From positions 5,144,501 through 5,208,500 of the forward strand of contig NZ_CP012830.1 in assembly GCF_001307155.1 (NCBI RefSeq): DNA of 64,000 bases, in the 5' to 3' direction. Positions 34,813 through 42,923 of the stretch are shown piece by piece. The notes under the pieces were generated by a model. It had not been told where the DNA came from, ran no database searches, and saw only the letters and a program-made list of their open reading frames with translations. This DNA comes from Pseudomonas fluorescens. GTDB lineage: Bacteria; Pseudomonadota; Gammaproteobacteria; Pseudomonadales; Pseudomonadaceae. Both the position numbers and the translations under genes were made by a program. Each line of letters opens with the position of its first letter. The first letter of the stretch is position 1.

Positions 34813-35974
34813 ACTCTGGCCGCTGCTGATGGCCGGCAGTGTCGGGGCGATGGGCCTTTCCAGCGCATCCGCCGAGAGCTTCCAGTTGCTGGTCGGCACC
34901 TACACCCAAGGCCAGAGCCAGGGGATCTACCGACTCAAATTCGATAGCCAGAGCGGTCAACTCGACGCGACGCCGTTGCAGGTGGTCAAGAGTGCCAACC
35001 CGTCGTGGCTGACCTTGTCCAGCGATCAGCGTCGACTGTTTGTGGTCAACGAGAATGGTCCGGGGCAAGCCGACCCGGTAGGGCGCGTCAGCAGTTTCGC
35101 CGTCGAGCCGAACACCCATGCGCTGAGCCTGATCAATCAGGTGCAGAGCCTGGGCAACGAGCCGACCCATTCCAGCCTGAGCGCTGATGGCAAGTACCTG
35201 TTTGTCAGTAATTACTCGGTGGCCGAAGACCCGGGTGGCAACCTGGCGGCATTGCCGGTGAGCACCGATGGCAAGCTGGCGCCGCCGGTGCAACTGAGCA
35301 GCCATCAGCCGAGTCGGGTCAATCCCGAGCGGCAGATGTCGGCGCACGTGCATTCGACAGTGTCCTCGCCGGACGGTCAGTACGTGTTTGCCAATGACCT
35401 GGGCGCCGACAAGGTCTTTGTCTATCGCTATGACCCCAAGGCCAATCCAGAGCGACCGCTGACCGCAGCCACACCAGCCTCGGTTCAGTTGCCGCCCGGC
35501 AGCGGGCCGCGGCATTTGCTGTTCAGTGCCGACGGCAAGCACGCGTACCTGACCCTGGAAATGAGCGCGCAAGTCGCGGTGTTCGATTATCAGGCCGGCA
35601 AACTGACCCAACGGCAAATGGTCGACCTGGCTGCCGGCAAACCTGCGGCGCAGAAAGCCGCTGCTGCGCTGCATGCCTCGTCGGATGGCAAATTCCTCTA
35701 CGTCAGCAACCGGGGCACCACTAACGAGTTGCTGGTGTTCGCCATCGATCCGGCCAGTGGTGAGCTCAAGGAGCTTCAGCGCCGTCCGGTGGAGGGTGAT
35801 CACCCGCGTGAGTTCAGCCTCGACCCGAGCGGCAAGTTCGTGCTGGTCGCCAACCAGAAGAGCAACCAGATCGTTATCATTGCGCGTGATGTGAAGACCG
35901 GTCTGCTGGGCAAAACCGTTCAAAAACTGCCGTTCGACTCACCCAGCGACATCAAGTTCTTCCTGCGTCAATAA
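34799..35974 (+). CDS. Secreted lactonase-fold (YbhE/6-phosphogluconolactonase-like) protein
   Basis: 391 residues. Signal peptide MRKLWPLLMAGSVGAMGLSSASA, then a seven-bladed beta-propeller of the lactonase (Pfam Lactonase) family: LLVGTYTQGQSQGIYRLKFD, NENGPGQADPVGRVSSF, SLSADGKYLFVSNYS, HVHSTVSSPDGQYVFANDLGADKVFVYRYD, GSGPRHLLFSADGKHAYLTLE, HPREFSLDPSGKFVLVANQKSNQIVI. The cytosolic enzyme acts on 6-phosphogluconolactone; an exported form suggests another lactone or a binding role. ATG at 34799 or 34805; both sit inside the end of the upstream gene. Confidence 0.85.
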   Translation: MKMRKLWPLLMAGSVGAMGLSSASAESFQLLVGTYTQGQSQGIYRLKFDSQSGQLDATPLQVVKSANPSWLTLSSDQRRLFVVNENGPGQADPVGRVSSFAVEPNTHALSLINQVQSLGNEPTHSSLSADGKYLFVSNYSVAEDPGGNLAALPVSTDGKLAPPVQLSSHQPSRVNPERQMSAHVHSTVSSPDGQYVFANDLGADKVFVYRYDPKANPERPLTAATPASVQLPPGSGPRHLLFSADGKHAYLTLEMSAQVAVFDYQAGKLTQRQMVDLAAGKPAAQKAAAALHASSDGKFLYVSNRGTTNELLVFAIDPASGELKELQRRPVEGDHPREFSLDPSGKFVLVANQKSNQIVIIARDVKTGLLGKTVQKLPFDSPSDIKFFLRQ

Positions 35975-35977
35975 GCC

Positions 35978-36002
35978 GCAGGCCCCGTGTGCCGGGGCCT
36001 GC
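35978..36002 (+). terminator. Hairpin after the lactonase gene
   Basis: GCAGGCCCCG-TGTGC-CGGGGCCTGC, a perfect 10-bp stem just after the stop. The tail GTGGTTCTATTAAT is only partly T-rich. Confidence 0.7.
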
Positions 36003-36132
36003 GTGGTTCTATTAATCTGAGTGATATCCGCTACTGCTACAAAAGATTTCAAGAGCGCCAACCCTCGGGCGTAAGTTTGCTTCACGGCCTGAACAGGCAA
36101 GCAAGCCAACTGAATCTACGAGGGTTACCGCC

Positions 36133-36312
36133 ATGAACTTCAATCTCTTCTCCGTGATTGCCGCATCCGCCATCTCCGCCAGCGTTGCTCTGCCAGCCAG
36201 TGCCAACACTGAGATCAGCTCGAAAAAATCCGGCACCCACAGCTACACCCAGAAATACCTGCAACAAAGCGCCAACTTCTATGCCGCGCTGGATCACAAG
36301 ATCCAACACTGA
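36133..36312 (+). CDS. Small secreted protein, 59 residues
   Basis: Starts at ATG with GAGGGTTACCGCC ahead. MNFNLFSVIAASAISASVALPASANT is a clear signal peptide with an Ala-x-Ala cleavage site; the mature part is only about 34 residues (EISSKKSGTHSYTQKYLQQ.. ending DHKIQH), polar and with no cysteine. Family unknown. Free-standing, followed by an inverted repeat. Confidence 0.65.
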   Translation: MNFNLFSVIAASAISASVALPASANTEISSKKSGTHSYTQKYLQQSANFYAALDHKIQH

Positions 36313-36329
36313 GATTCAAGCCCTGCCGA

Positions 36330-36411
36330 CTTTATGCAGGAGCGAAGTCACTTGATCCGATCAGCGATCCTTTCGCTGGAAAGACCAGTGTGATGTCGCT
36401 CCTGCATAAAG
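36330..36411. repeat. Inverted repeat between small genes
   Basis: Left arm CTTTATGCAGGAGCGAAGTCACT and right arm AGTGTGATGTCGCTCCTGCATAAAG pair along about 20 of 23 positions with a central dyad GCGATCCTTTCGC. The GCAGGAGCGA core is REP-related. Could be a terminator for the 59-residue gene or a REP doublet. Confidence 0.6.
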
Positions 36412-36523
36412 CATTTGCGACTCCGCACCTCAATCAGCACAAATATCTCGTGTAATATCACATGGCCATGTGTTTAAATTTGACGCTAATTTATTGACTC
36501 AATCTTTCCCAAGGATCGATGAC

Positions 36524-36649
36524 ATGGCGATGCGTCTGGCTGTGGTGCTGCTGTTTCTCTACTCCACCCCGATTCTCTCGGCTGCCCGCCCGGTTGACGG
36601 CGAGCCTGAAGCCGCACGCGAGCGTTTGATGAGCGTGTTGCAGGACTGA
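36524..36649 (+). CDS. Small exported peptide, 41 residues
   Basis: ATG preceded by AAGGATCG at 7-8 bases. MAMRLAVVLLFLYSTPILSAARP forms a hydrophobic signal or anchor; the remainder VDGEPEAARERLMSVLQD is 18 residues, acidic and probably helical. An AT-rich region (36420-36490) upstream could hold its promoter, and a small hairpin GAAAATC..GATTTTC follows the stop. Unknown function; could be non-coding, hence modest confidence. Confidence 0.5.
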   Translation: MAMRLAVVLLFLYSTPILSAARPVDGEPEAARERLMSVLQD

Positions 36650-36764
36650 AAATCGTCGGATTTTCGATCAATTAAACTGATAGCTACTATGCATAAAGGT
36701 CGCTATTCATGGCCGGTTGTTTGATTGATCCTGTGGGCACTGAAACATGCCCACGGAGAATCCC

Positions 36765-36974
36765 ATGGCCAGCACAATCCTTTCTTCTGCCAAACACGGC
36801 GCGTACGTCGCCATTGGTTTATACGTGGCGATGGTTCTGGTGGTCAGTCTTTCGGCCCAGTCGCAGCGCATCACGCAAGCACCGATTCAGGTCGCTTATC
36901 CCGCCATCCAGTTTGAGCACGTGCAGCACGCCAGCGCTGAGCATTCCGATGTCGCGGGAGCCGTGGGGGTATGA
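36765..36974 (+). CDS. Small single-span membrane protein, 69 residues
   Basis: Begins at ATG 36765 with CGGAGAATCCC ahead. One hydrophobic span at about 10-30 (GAYVAIGLYVAMVLVVSL), then a polar C-terminal half with several His/Gln residues (VAYPAIQFEHVQHASAEHSD). No family recognised. It shares ATGA with the start of the next small gene, so the two are a coupled pair. Confidence 0.6.
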   Translation: MASTILSSAKHGAYVAIGLYVAMVLVVSLSAQSQRITQAPIQVAYPAIQFEHVQHASAEHSDVAGAVGV

Positions 36975-37228
36975 AAGGGCGCAAACTGATGGTCGTCGCC
37001 TTCCTGGCATTCCTGACCAATGGATCTTCACTGCTCGGCATCGGCCAAGGCTCGGCGGGCTCGCTGGCACGGGCCATCGAGTGCAATCACAACATCGCCC
37101 ACAACATCCAGACCGCCAAGGCGCTGGGATTGTTGGCGGGTAATCCGCCAGCCAAACCCAAAGCAGTGGTTCTGGGGCCGTTTGAGGTTGATTGCTCGGC
37201 GCTTAAAATGTGCAGCGCGTTGGCGTAG
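36971..37228 (+). CDS. Small secreted hypothetical protein, 85 residues
   Basis: Signal-like N terminus (LMVVAFLAFLTNGSSLLG) and a mature part with cysteines in ECNHN, DCSAL and KMCSA, which could form a disulphide after export. Overlaps the 69-residue membrane protein gene by 4 bp; convergent with the glutathione transferase gene, whose stop is 4 bp away. Not recognised. Confidence 0.55.
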   Translation: MKGRKLMVVAFLAFLTNGSSLLGIGQGSAGSLARAIECNHNIAHNIQTAKALGLLAGNPPAKPKAVVLGPFEVDCSALKMCSALA

Positions 37229-37232
37229 GAAG

Positions 37233-37844
37233 TCAGGTTGGTTGTTTGGCCATGATGGCGGCGAACAACGCTGACTCAAGAATCCCCTGCAACCAGGCCT
37301 GAAGATGCCGATACGGCGTCTGCGCAAACCACTCGCGGTCGACATGTGCGAACTGGCGTATGAACGGTGCCAGGGCGATATCCGCCAGGCTCAGATGATC
37401 GGCCACCAGATACACTCGCTGTTGCAGCAACTCATCCAGTTCGCGCAAAAACACTTCGCCTTCCGCGCGGTAATGCTCCATGGGGTGTTCCGGGTAGCGT
37501 TCAGCGTATTTGTAGCGATTGAGGTGCAGCTTGAACGTCTGATCGTTTGCTTCGATCAGCGCCGCGCCACGTTGCTGCGCTGCAGGATCGTCCTTGAGCA
37601 ACCAATCCTGCGGGTCGTTCTGTTCCAGCACCCACTGCATGATCTCCAGGCTTTCCTCGATCACCCGACCGTCAAGGCTGAGCACCGGCACGGTGCCTTT
37701 GCTCGACAACGCGAGCATCTGCGGCGGTTTGGCTTTCAGGCTGACCTCGACAATGTCCACCGCCACTGAACTGTAACGCAGCGCCATGCGTGCGCGCATG
37801 GCATAGGGGCAGCGGCGGAAGGAGTAGAGCGTCGGCGTGCTCAT
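37233..37844 (-). CDS. Glutathione S-transferase family protein
   Basis: 203 residues. Thioredoxin-like N-terminal domain MSTPTLYSFRRCPYAMRARMAL (CPYAMR as in omega/beta-type GSTs), cis-proline region GTVPVLSLDG, then GSH-binding VIEESLEIMQWV; an all-helical C-terminal domain ends in LQAWLQGILES. Its ATG overlaps the sbcC stop (ATGA), so it is the last gene of an sbcD-sbcC-gst operon. Likely a glutathionyl-hydroquinone/disulphide type enzyme, substrate unknown. Confidence 0.88.
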   Translation of the reverse strand: MSTPTLYSFRRCPYAMRARMALRYSSVAVDIVEVSLKAKPPQMLALSSKGTVPVLSLDGRVIEESLEIMQWVLEQNDPQDWLLKDDPAAQQRGAALIEANDQTFKLHLNRYKYAERYPEHPMEHYRAEGEVFLRELDELLQQRVYLVADHLSLADIALAPFIRQFAHVDREWFAQTPYRHLQAWLQGILESALFAAIMAKQPT

Positions 37845-40800
37845 TTGACCTCCAGCGTGCTCAGGCCATTGCCTTGGCGATGAACCTGGATCTGCACCGG
37901 GATTCGCTCGTGCATTTCCTGTACGTGGGAGATTACGCCGACCTTGCGCCCCTGCGCTTGCAGGCCATCGAGGGCGTCCATCGCCAATTGCAGTGACTCG
38001 GGATCGAGGCTGCCGAAGCCTTCATCGATGAACAGCGATTCGATTTTCAGCGTGCTCGACGCCATTGAGGCCAGGCCCAGCGCCAGTGCCAGCGACACCA
38101 GGAAGGTTTCGCCGCCCGACAGCGAATGCACCGAGCGCAGTTCGTCGCCCATCTCCGTGTCCATCACCAGCAAGCCGAGCATGCTGCCGCCGCGCTTGAG
38201 CCGGTAGCGGCGCACCAGTTGGCGCAACTGGGCGTTGGCGTGATGCACCAGCAAATCGAGGTTGTAGGCCTGGGCGATCTTGCGGAAAGTGTCTCCGGTG
38301 GCCGAGCCGATCAAGGCATTCAGCCGTGCCCAGCGCTGCCACTCGTTGTAGGCATCGCCAATGCGTTGTGCCAGCGCCTGATTGGCGTCCTGACGGCGTT
38401 GATCCTCGGCTTGTTGCGCACGTAGTTCGGCGCAGAGCTGTTCGCTGATCCCGAACTGGTTTTGCAGCTCGCCAAGGGCTGTGGCCAGTTGTTCGGCATC
38501 GAGGTTGCCGTTGTGCTGCGCCTGATGGATGTGCAGGCGCTGTTCGCGTTCATGCACTAGCACCTTGGCTTGCTCGATGGCTTTTTCGCCGAGCTGTAGC
38601 TGTTGGCGCAACTGGCTGACCTGCTCGTCGCTGAACGCCAGTAACTGCTCCAGGCCGCCATCGTCGAGTTCCGGATGAAGGGCTCGCCATTCGGCAATCT
38701 TGCCGCTCAGCTCATGACTTTCGGCTTCCAGCGCGTGCTGGCGTTGTTGCTCCGCCCTGAGCTCGGCGGCCAGTTGAATCTGCTGGCTGCGGACTTCTTG
38801 CAGCTCTTGATTGGCCATCGCTTCGGCCTGTCGAGCCTGTTCGACGGCCTGATCCAGTTGCTGCTGCCACTGCTCGGCGCTCGGCTGCTCGCCCAGCAGT
38901 TCGGCGAGTTTTTGTTGGGCGGCGTGTTGCTGCTCGGCGAGTGCGCTGAATTGCAGCTGTGCGGCTTGCAATTGCTGCACGCGTGTCAGTTGCCGGTCTT
39001 GTTCTTTCTCGAGGGTTTGCTGACGCTGTTGTTGTTCGCTGAGTTCTTCGCGTTGCAATTCCAGCTGTTCCAGCCGCTGGGCGACCTGCTGATCGAGTTG
39101 CATGAAGGTCGCAGCGGGCTCGTTGCGCAAACCGTCAAGGGTCGCCGCCGGCAGCAGGGCGCTGAACGCTGCGAGTTCTTCTTCAAGGCGCTGGCTGTCA
39201 TTGCTCAACTCGCGCTGCTGGATCGCCAGTTGCTGGGCAGCCTGTTGGCTGGCCTGGTCGGCGGCTTGCAGTTGTTGCTGAAGACGTGCGGCGTCTTGCT
39301 GCAAGGTGAGCAGGGCGCTTTGTCGCTGTTCGTCCTGGGCAATGCTCTGATTCAGCTGAGCACTTTGCTGATTCAGCCAGGCGTCGCGTTTGGCGGTTTC
39401 CTGGGTCAGCAACTGGGCGGCCAGTGGATGCGCTTCAAGGCTCGGTGTCAGGCTCTGCTGCTGGGTTGCCAGCTGTTCCTGTTGTTGCAGCAGTTCTTTT
39501 TGCTGGGCAATCAGCCCGCCGACTTCGGTGCGCAGGTCTGCGAGTTTTTCCTTGAGCAGGTCAACGGCTTTTTGTGCATTGGCCTGTTCGCTTTCATCGT
39601 GCCGGCCGAGGCTTTGCAGCAATGCTTCTGGCTGATGATAAGGATGCTCGACGCTGCCGCAGACCGGGCACGGTTGATCGTCCTGCAACTGCCCGCGCAA
39701 CTCTTCGACGCTGGCACTGCGCGCCAGGCGCTGACGCTCCAGCAGTTCCCGAGTGACTGTCAGGGTTTGCTCGGCAACAGTCAGTTCGGCCTTGGCCTGG
39801 ACGCCTTCGCGGGTCAGGCGTTCACGTTCTGTCTGGACGGTTTGCAGGCGCTGTTGCAGGTCCTGCGTGCGCGTGTCCAGCTCCTGCTGACGAGCCCACA
39901 ATCGCGCGAGCTCTTCGATGGCGCGCTGCTGCTTGCGGTTGTCTTGCAGCAGGCTGCCGAGGATCTGAATCTGTTCGGCAACAGCTGCAGGTTCAGCGCC
40001 GGCTTCGCTGTAGAGCAGCTCCAGGCTTTGCCGTTGCGCGCTGAACTGGGCGGCGGTGTCCGCCGCCCGTTGTTCCATTTGGAGCAGTTCGGCCTGACCC
40101 TTTTTCAGGCGATTACCGACCAGCATCAGTTGCTGCAAGCGTTCGCGGTAAGCGTTCCAGGCGTCACTGACGGGAGCCAGTTGGAGGCTCAGTTCCAGCT
40201 GCGTCGCAATCGTCGCCAGGCGTTCGGCAACCCGTTGTTGCTGTTCGAGCATTTGCGCGATGGCTTGCTGGCCTTCGGAGCTGGCCAGTTCGGCGTTGTG
40301 CTTGAGTTCGGCTGAGGCGTTGATGGTCTGGGTCAGGCGCGCCAGGTTGCTCTGTTCTTCGAAGGCCTGACGCAGCAGTGGGGCGTTGTTGCTGTGCTGG
40401 CTTTGGGCTTGGGTCAGCGCGGTTTTTGCGGATTCCAGGCTGTGTTCTAGTTGAACCTGACGGGTTTGCAACTCGTTCTGTTGTTGAGCGTGTTGCTGAA
40501 TCAGCGCGGCCAACGGGCTCAGTTGCGCGCTCAGCTCGGTTTGCCGGGCAAACTGATGCCGCTGCGGCGCCAGTTGTTCCAGGCGCGCCAGGTTCAGCCG
40601 TTCGCCAGTCTGGGCGTCCCACGACTGTTGAGCCTGTTGCAATTGCTCGGCGGCGGCCTGTTGCTGGTCCTGCAACTGCTGCAGTTCTTTGAGCCAGGTG
40701 TTCTGGAGTTCAAGTTGCTTGAGCTGTGCTTGCTGGTTTTTGAGTTGTTGCTGAGCGTCGTTGAAGCGCTGATCGAGTTCGGCGCGGGCCTCGGGTTCAA

Positions 40801-41482
40801 GGGGCGTTACGCCAGTGGCCTGATCTTGCAGCAACTTGTGGGCTTCGCGGGTTTCCTTGCTTTTATCGAAAGCACGCTTGCCCAGGCGCGTGTAGAGCGC
40901 GGTGTCGGTGAGCTTTTCCAGCAGTTCGCTGCGGTCGTTGTCATCGGCCTTGAGAAAAGCGCTGAACTCGCTTTGAGCGAGCATCACCGCGCGGGTGAAC
41001 TGTTCGAAGTTCAGGCCCAGCACGGCTTCCAGTTGAGTCTTGTATTCGCCTTTCTGGCTGGCCAGCAGTTGATCGGTGTCGAGGTCGCGCAGGCTTTGAC
41101 GGCTGGCTTGCAGCTTGCCGTTGGCTTTTTCACGGGCGCGATTGGCCTCCCAGCGTGCACGGTAGCGACGACCGTCGATGCCGACAAAGTCGACCTCGGC
41201 ATAGCCGTCACCGGTGCCACGGCGCAGCAGGGTGCGCGGGTCGCCGGTGGCGATCTCGCCGTCTGCATCCGGTACCTTGGCGTCGCGTCCGGTGTTGTTG
41301 AGGCGCGGCACTGCGCCAAACAGCGCCAGGCACAACGCATCGAGCAAGGTGCTTTTGCCGGCGCCGGTCGGCCCGGTAATCGCAAACAGGCCGGAACTGG
41401 CCAGGGGTTCGGCGGTGAAGTCGATTTCAAAGGGGCCCGCCAGCGAGGCGAGGTTTTTCAGGCGGATCGCGAGGATTTTCAT
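37841..41482 (-). CDS. sbcC: Nuclease SbcCD ATPase subunit
   Basis: 1213 residues, SMC-like ATPase that with SbcD opens hairpins and trims DNA ends. Walker A GPTGAGKST at 37-45; long coiled coils very rich in Gln/Leu/Glu; zinc hook CPVC at about 605-608 (CPVCGSVEHPYH); ABC signature LSGGETFLVSLALALGLA and Walker B SLFIDEGFGSLD near the C terminus. The sbcD gene overlaps it by 4 bp upstream. The coiled-coil part produces long spurious frames on the opposite strand. Confidence 0.97.
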   Translation of the reverse strand: MKILAIRLKNLASLAGPFEIDFTAEPLASSGLFAITGPTGAGKSTLLDALCLALFGAVPRLNNTGRDAKVPDADGEIATGDPRTLLRRGTGDGYAEVDFVGIDGRRYRARWEANRAREKANGKLQASRQSLRDLDTDQLLASQKGEYKTQLEAVLGLNFEQFTRAVMLAQSEFSAFLKADDNDRSELLEKLTDTALYTRLGKRAFDKSKETREAHKLLQDQATGVTPLEPEARAELDQRFNDAQQQLKNQQAQLKQLELQNTWLKELQQLQDQQQAAAEQLQQAQQSWDAQTGERLNLARLEQLAPQRHQFARQTELSAQLSPLAALIQQHAQQQNELQTRQVQLEHSLESAKTALTQAQSQHSNNAPLLRQAFEEQSNLARLTQTINASAELKHNAELASSEGQQAIAQMLEQQQRVAERLATIATQLELSLQLAPVSDAWNAYRERLQQLMLVGNRLKKGQAELLQMEQRAADTAAQFSAQRQSLELLYSEAGAEPAAVAEQIQILGSLLQDNRKQQRAIEELARLWARQQELDTRTQDLQQRLQTVQTERERLTREGVQAKAELTVAEQTLTVTRELLERQRLARSASVEELRGQLQDDQPCPVCGSVEHPYHQPEALLQSLGRHDESEQANAQKAVDLLKEKLADLRTEVGGLIAQQKELLQQQEQLATQQQSLTPSLEAHPLAAQLLTQETAKRDAWLNQQSAQLNQSIAQDEQRQSALLTLQQDAARLQQQLQAADQASQQAAQQLAIQQRELSNDSQRLEEELAAFSALLPAATLDGLRNEPAATFMQLDQQVAQRLEQLELQREELSEQQQRQQTLEKEQDRQLTRVQQLQAAQLQFSALAEQQHAAQQKLAELLGEQPSAEQWQQQLDQAVEQARQAEAMANQELQEVRSQQIQLAAELRAEQQRQHALEAESHELSGKIAEWRALHPELDDGGLEQLLAFSDEQVSQLRQQLQLGEKAIEQAKVLVHEREQRLHIHQAQHNGNLDAEQLATALGELQNQFGISEQLCAELRAQQAEDQRRQDANQALAQRIGDAYNEWQRWARLNALIGSATGDTFRKIAQAYNLDLLVHHANAQLRQLVRRYRLKRGGSMLGLLVMDTEMGDELRSVHSLSGGETFLVSLALALGLASMASSTLKIESLFIDEGFGSLDPESLQLAMDALDGLQAQGRKVGVISHVQEMHERIPVQIQVHRQGNGLSTLEVK

Positions 41483-42723
41483 GGCTGTTCGCTCTCCTGC
41501 TGAACGTCTTGCAGCAGCACCGCAAAGTCCTGGAGTGTCTGTTCGTCGACGGCGCTGCCGTAGTTATCGAGCCAGGCACGGCTGAATAATTCCTGTGGCG
41601 TGAGCTGGTCCAGTTCGACCAGCTGACCCGTGTCATCCGCGCCGTCTCGACCGCCATTGCCGGCGTATTCGGCAGCGATTCGCACCAGCCGCACGGCTTT
41701 GCCTTGCAGCGCGGTTTCGATTTGTTGGCGCAAGTCCGGCTGCGGTTCATCGAGGCGCACGCGGACTTCGAGCCACGGTTGGCGCTGGAGATCGGCCAAT
41801 AGGTCGATGTTCGGCAAATCCGCGAGCTGCGTCAGGATTTCACTGAGCGGAGCAGGGCCCAGGCGCTGCAGGTTGACCGCGCGGGGGATCAACCGGGGTT
41901 CGACGCTGAGCAGCGTCTCGCCGTCGAGCGTGATGTCGAGAATCTGATGCTGATAGCCGATTTCGGAAAACGACAACGGGATCGGTGAGCCGCTGTAGCG
42001 AATGCGCTCCTCGCCGTTGACCTTCTGCGGCTTGTGCAAATGGCCAAGGGCAACGTAGCTGATACTCGGCCCGAACAGGCTGGCGGGCAGGGCTTCGGCG
42101 TTGCCAATGATCAGGCTGCGCTCGGAGTCCTCGGACACCGACCCACCGGCCATGTGCGCGTGGCTGATGGCGATCAATGCCTGACCGGGTTGGCGCTTGG
42201 CATTGGCGGCTTCGATCAGCCATTCATGCACCTGGCCGATGCCGCGCAGGTAGTTGTCACCCAGGTGCGCGCCGGTCACTTCGGCGGGGCGCAGAAACGG
42301 TAGCGCCAGGCACCAGCCGGCGATTTCACCCGAGGCATCGGGCAGCGGAATCAGCAAGCGTTCGGCGTCCAGTTGCCCGTCATCGAGCCACAACACCCGA
42401 CCCAGTGCATGAGTGCGCAAACGGCGCATCAACGGCGCGGGCAATTCGATCCGCGAGCCGGAGTCATGGTTGCCGGCGATCATCACGATGGTCAGCGATG
42501 GCTGCTGCTCGTGTGCGCTGACGATGAAGTCGTAGAGACGTTCCTGGGCTTTGACTGGCGGATTGACGGTGTCAAAGATATCGCCTGCGATCAGCAGCAC
42601 ATCGGGCTTTTCGAGCGCCAGCTGACGCAGCAGCCAATCGAGGAAACAGCCGTGTTCAAAGTCGCGTTCCTGGCCATGCAGGTTTTGCCCAAGGTGCCAG
42701 TCGGAGGTGTGGAACAGACGCAA
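41479..42723 (-). CDS. sbcD: Exonuclease SbcCD, nuclease subunit
   Basis: 414 residues, Mre11-type phosphoesterase. Metal motifs DWHLGQ (D8, H10), AGDIFDTVNP, GNHDSGSR, ISHAHMAGG and GHLHKPQ. Start is TTG at 42723 with TACGGAGTTTGCC in front; there is no better ATG and MRLFHTSDWHLG is the family N terminus. The leader sequence just upstream is duplicated 9.3 kb away at 52.03 kb. Confidence 0.96.
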   Translation of the reverse strand: MRLFHTSDWHLGQNLHGQERDFEHGCFLDWLLRQLALEKPDVLLIAGDIFDTVNPPVKAQERLYDFIVSAHEQQPSLTIVMIAGNHDSGSRIELPAPLMRRLRTHALGRVLWLDDGQLDAERLLIPLPDASGEIAGWCLALPFLRPAEVTGAHLGDNYLRGIGQVHEWLIEAANAKRQPGQALIAISHAHMAGGSVSEDSERSLIIGNAEALPASLFGPSISYVALGHLHKPQKVNGEERIRYSGSPIPLSFSEIGYQHQILDITLDGETLLSVEPRLIPRAVNLQRLGPAPLSEILTQLADLPNIDLLADLQRQPWLEVRVRLDEPQPDLRQQIETALQGKAVRLVRIAAEYAGNGGRDGADDTGQLVELDQLTPQELFSRAWLDNYGSAVDEQTLQDFAVLLQDVQQESEQP

Positions 42724-42728
42724 GGCAA

Positions 42729-42800
42729 ACTCCGTAGGAAATAAGGTGATGGCCGCAGGGAAAATGATGGCGGCTAAAGGGGAGGGAGTTTACTGGCAAA
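42729..42800. repeat. Direct repeat A: sbcD leader copy bordering the T6SS module
   Basis: Begins ACTCCGTAGGAAATAAGGTG and runs through GGCCGCAGGGAAAATGATGGCGGC to an ACTGGCAAAA end. It matches 52026-52098 in the same orientation with about six mismatches over the first 54 bp. It contains the sbcD ribosome site on the minus strand. The gap 42724-42923 also holds a half REP (about 42848-42895). Confidence 0.75.
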
Positions 42801-42923
42801 AAACCGAGCGTGCCTTGTTCAATCACCTGTCGTGCGTGTCCATAGGTCGGCGCCGCCTGTAGGCGCAAGGCTTGCCCGCGATGACGGCTGTGTGAACGAC
42901 TCGGCTCGTCCGGTCAGGACACT

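Noticed and set aside
38675..40315. 546-codon plus-strand frame opposite sbcC
   Set aside because: A Leu/Gln-rich shadow of the SbcC coiled coil; no start context and no recognisable family.
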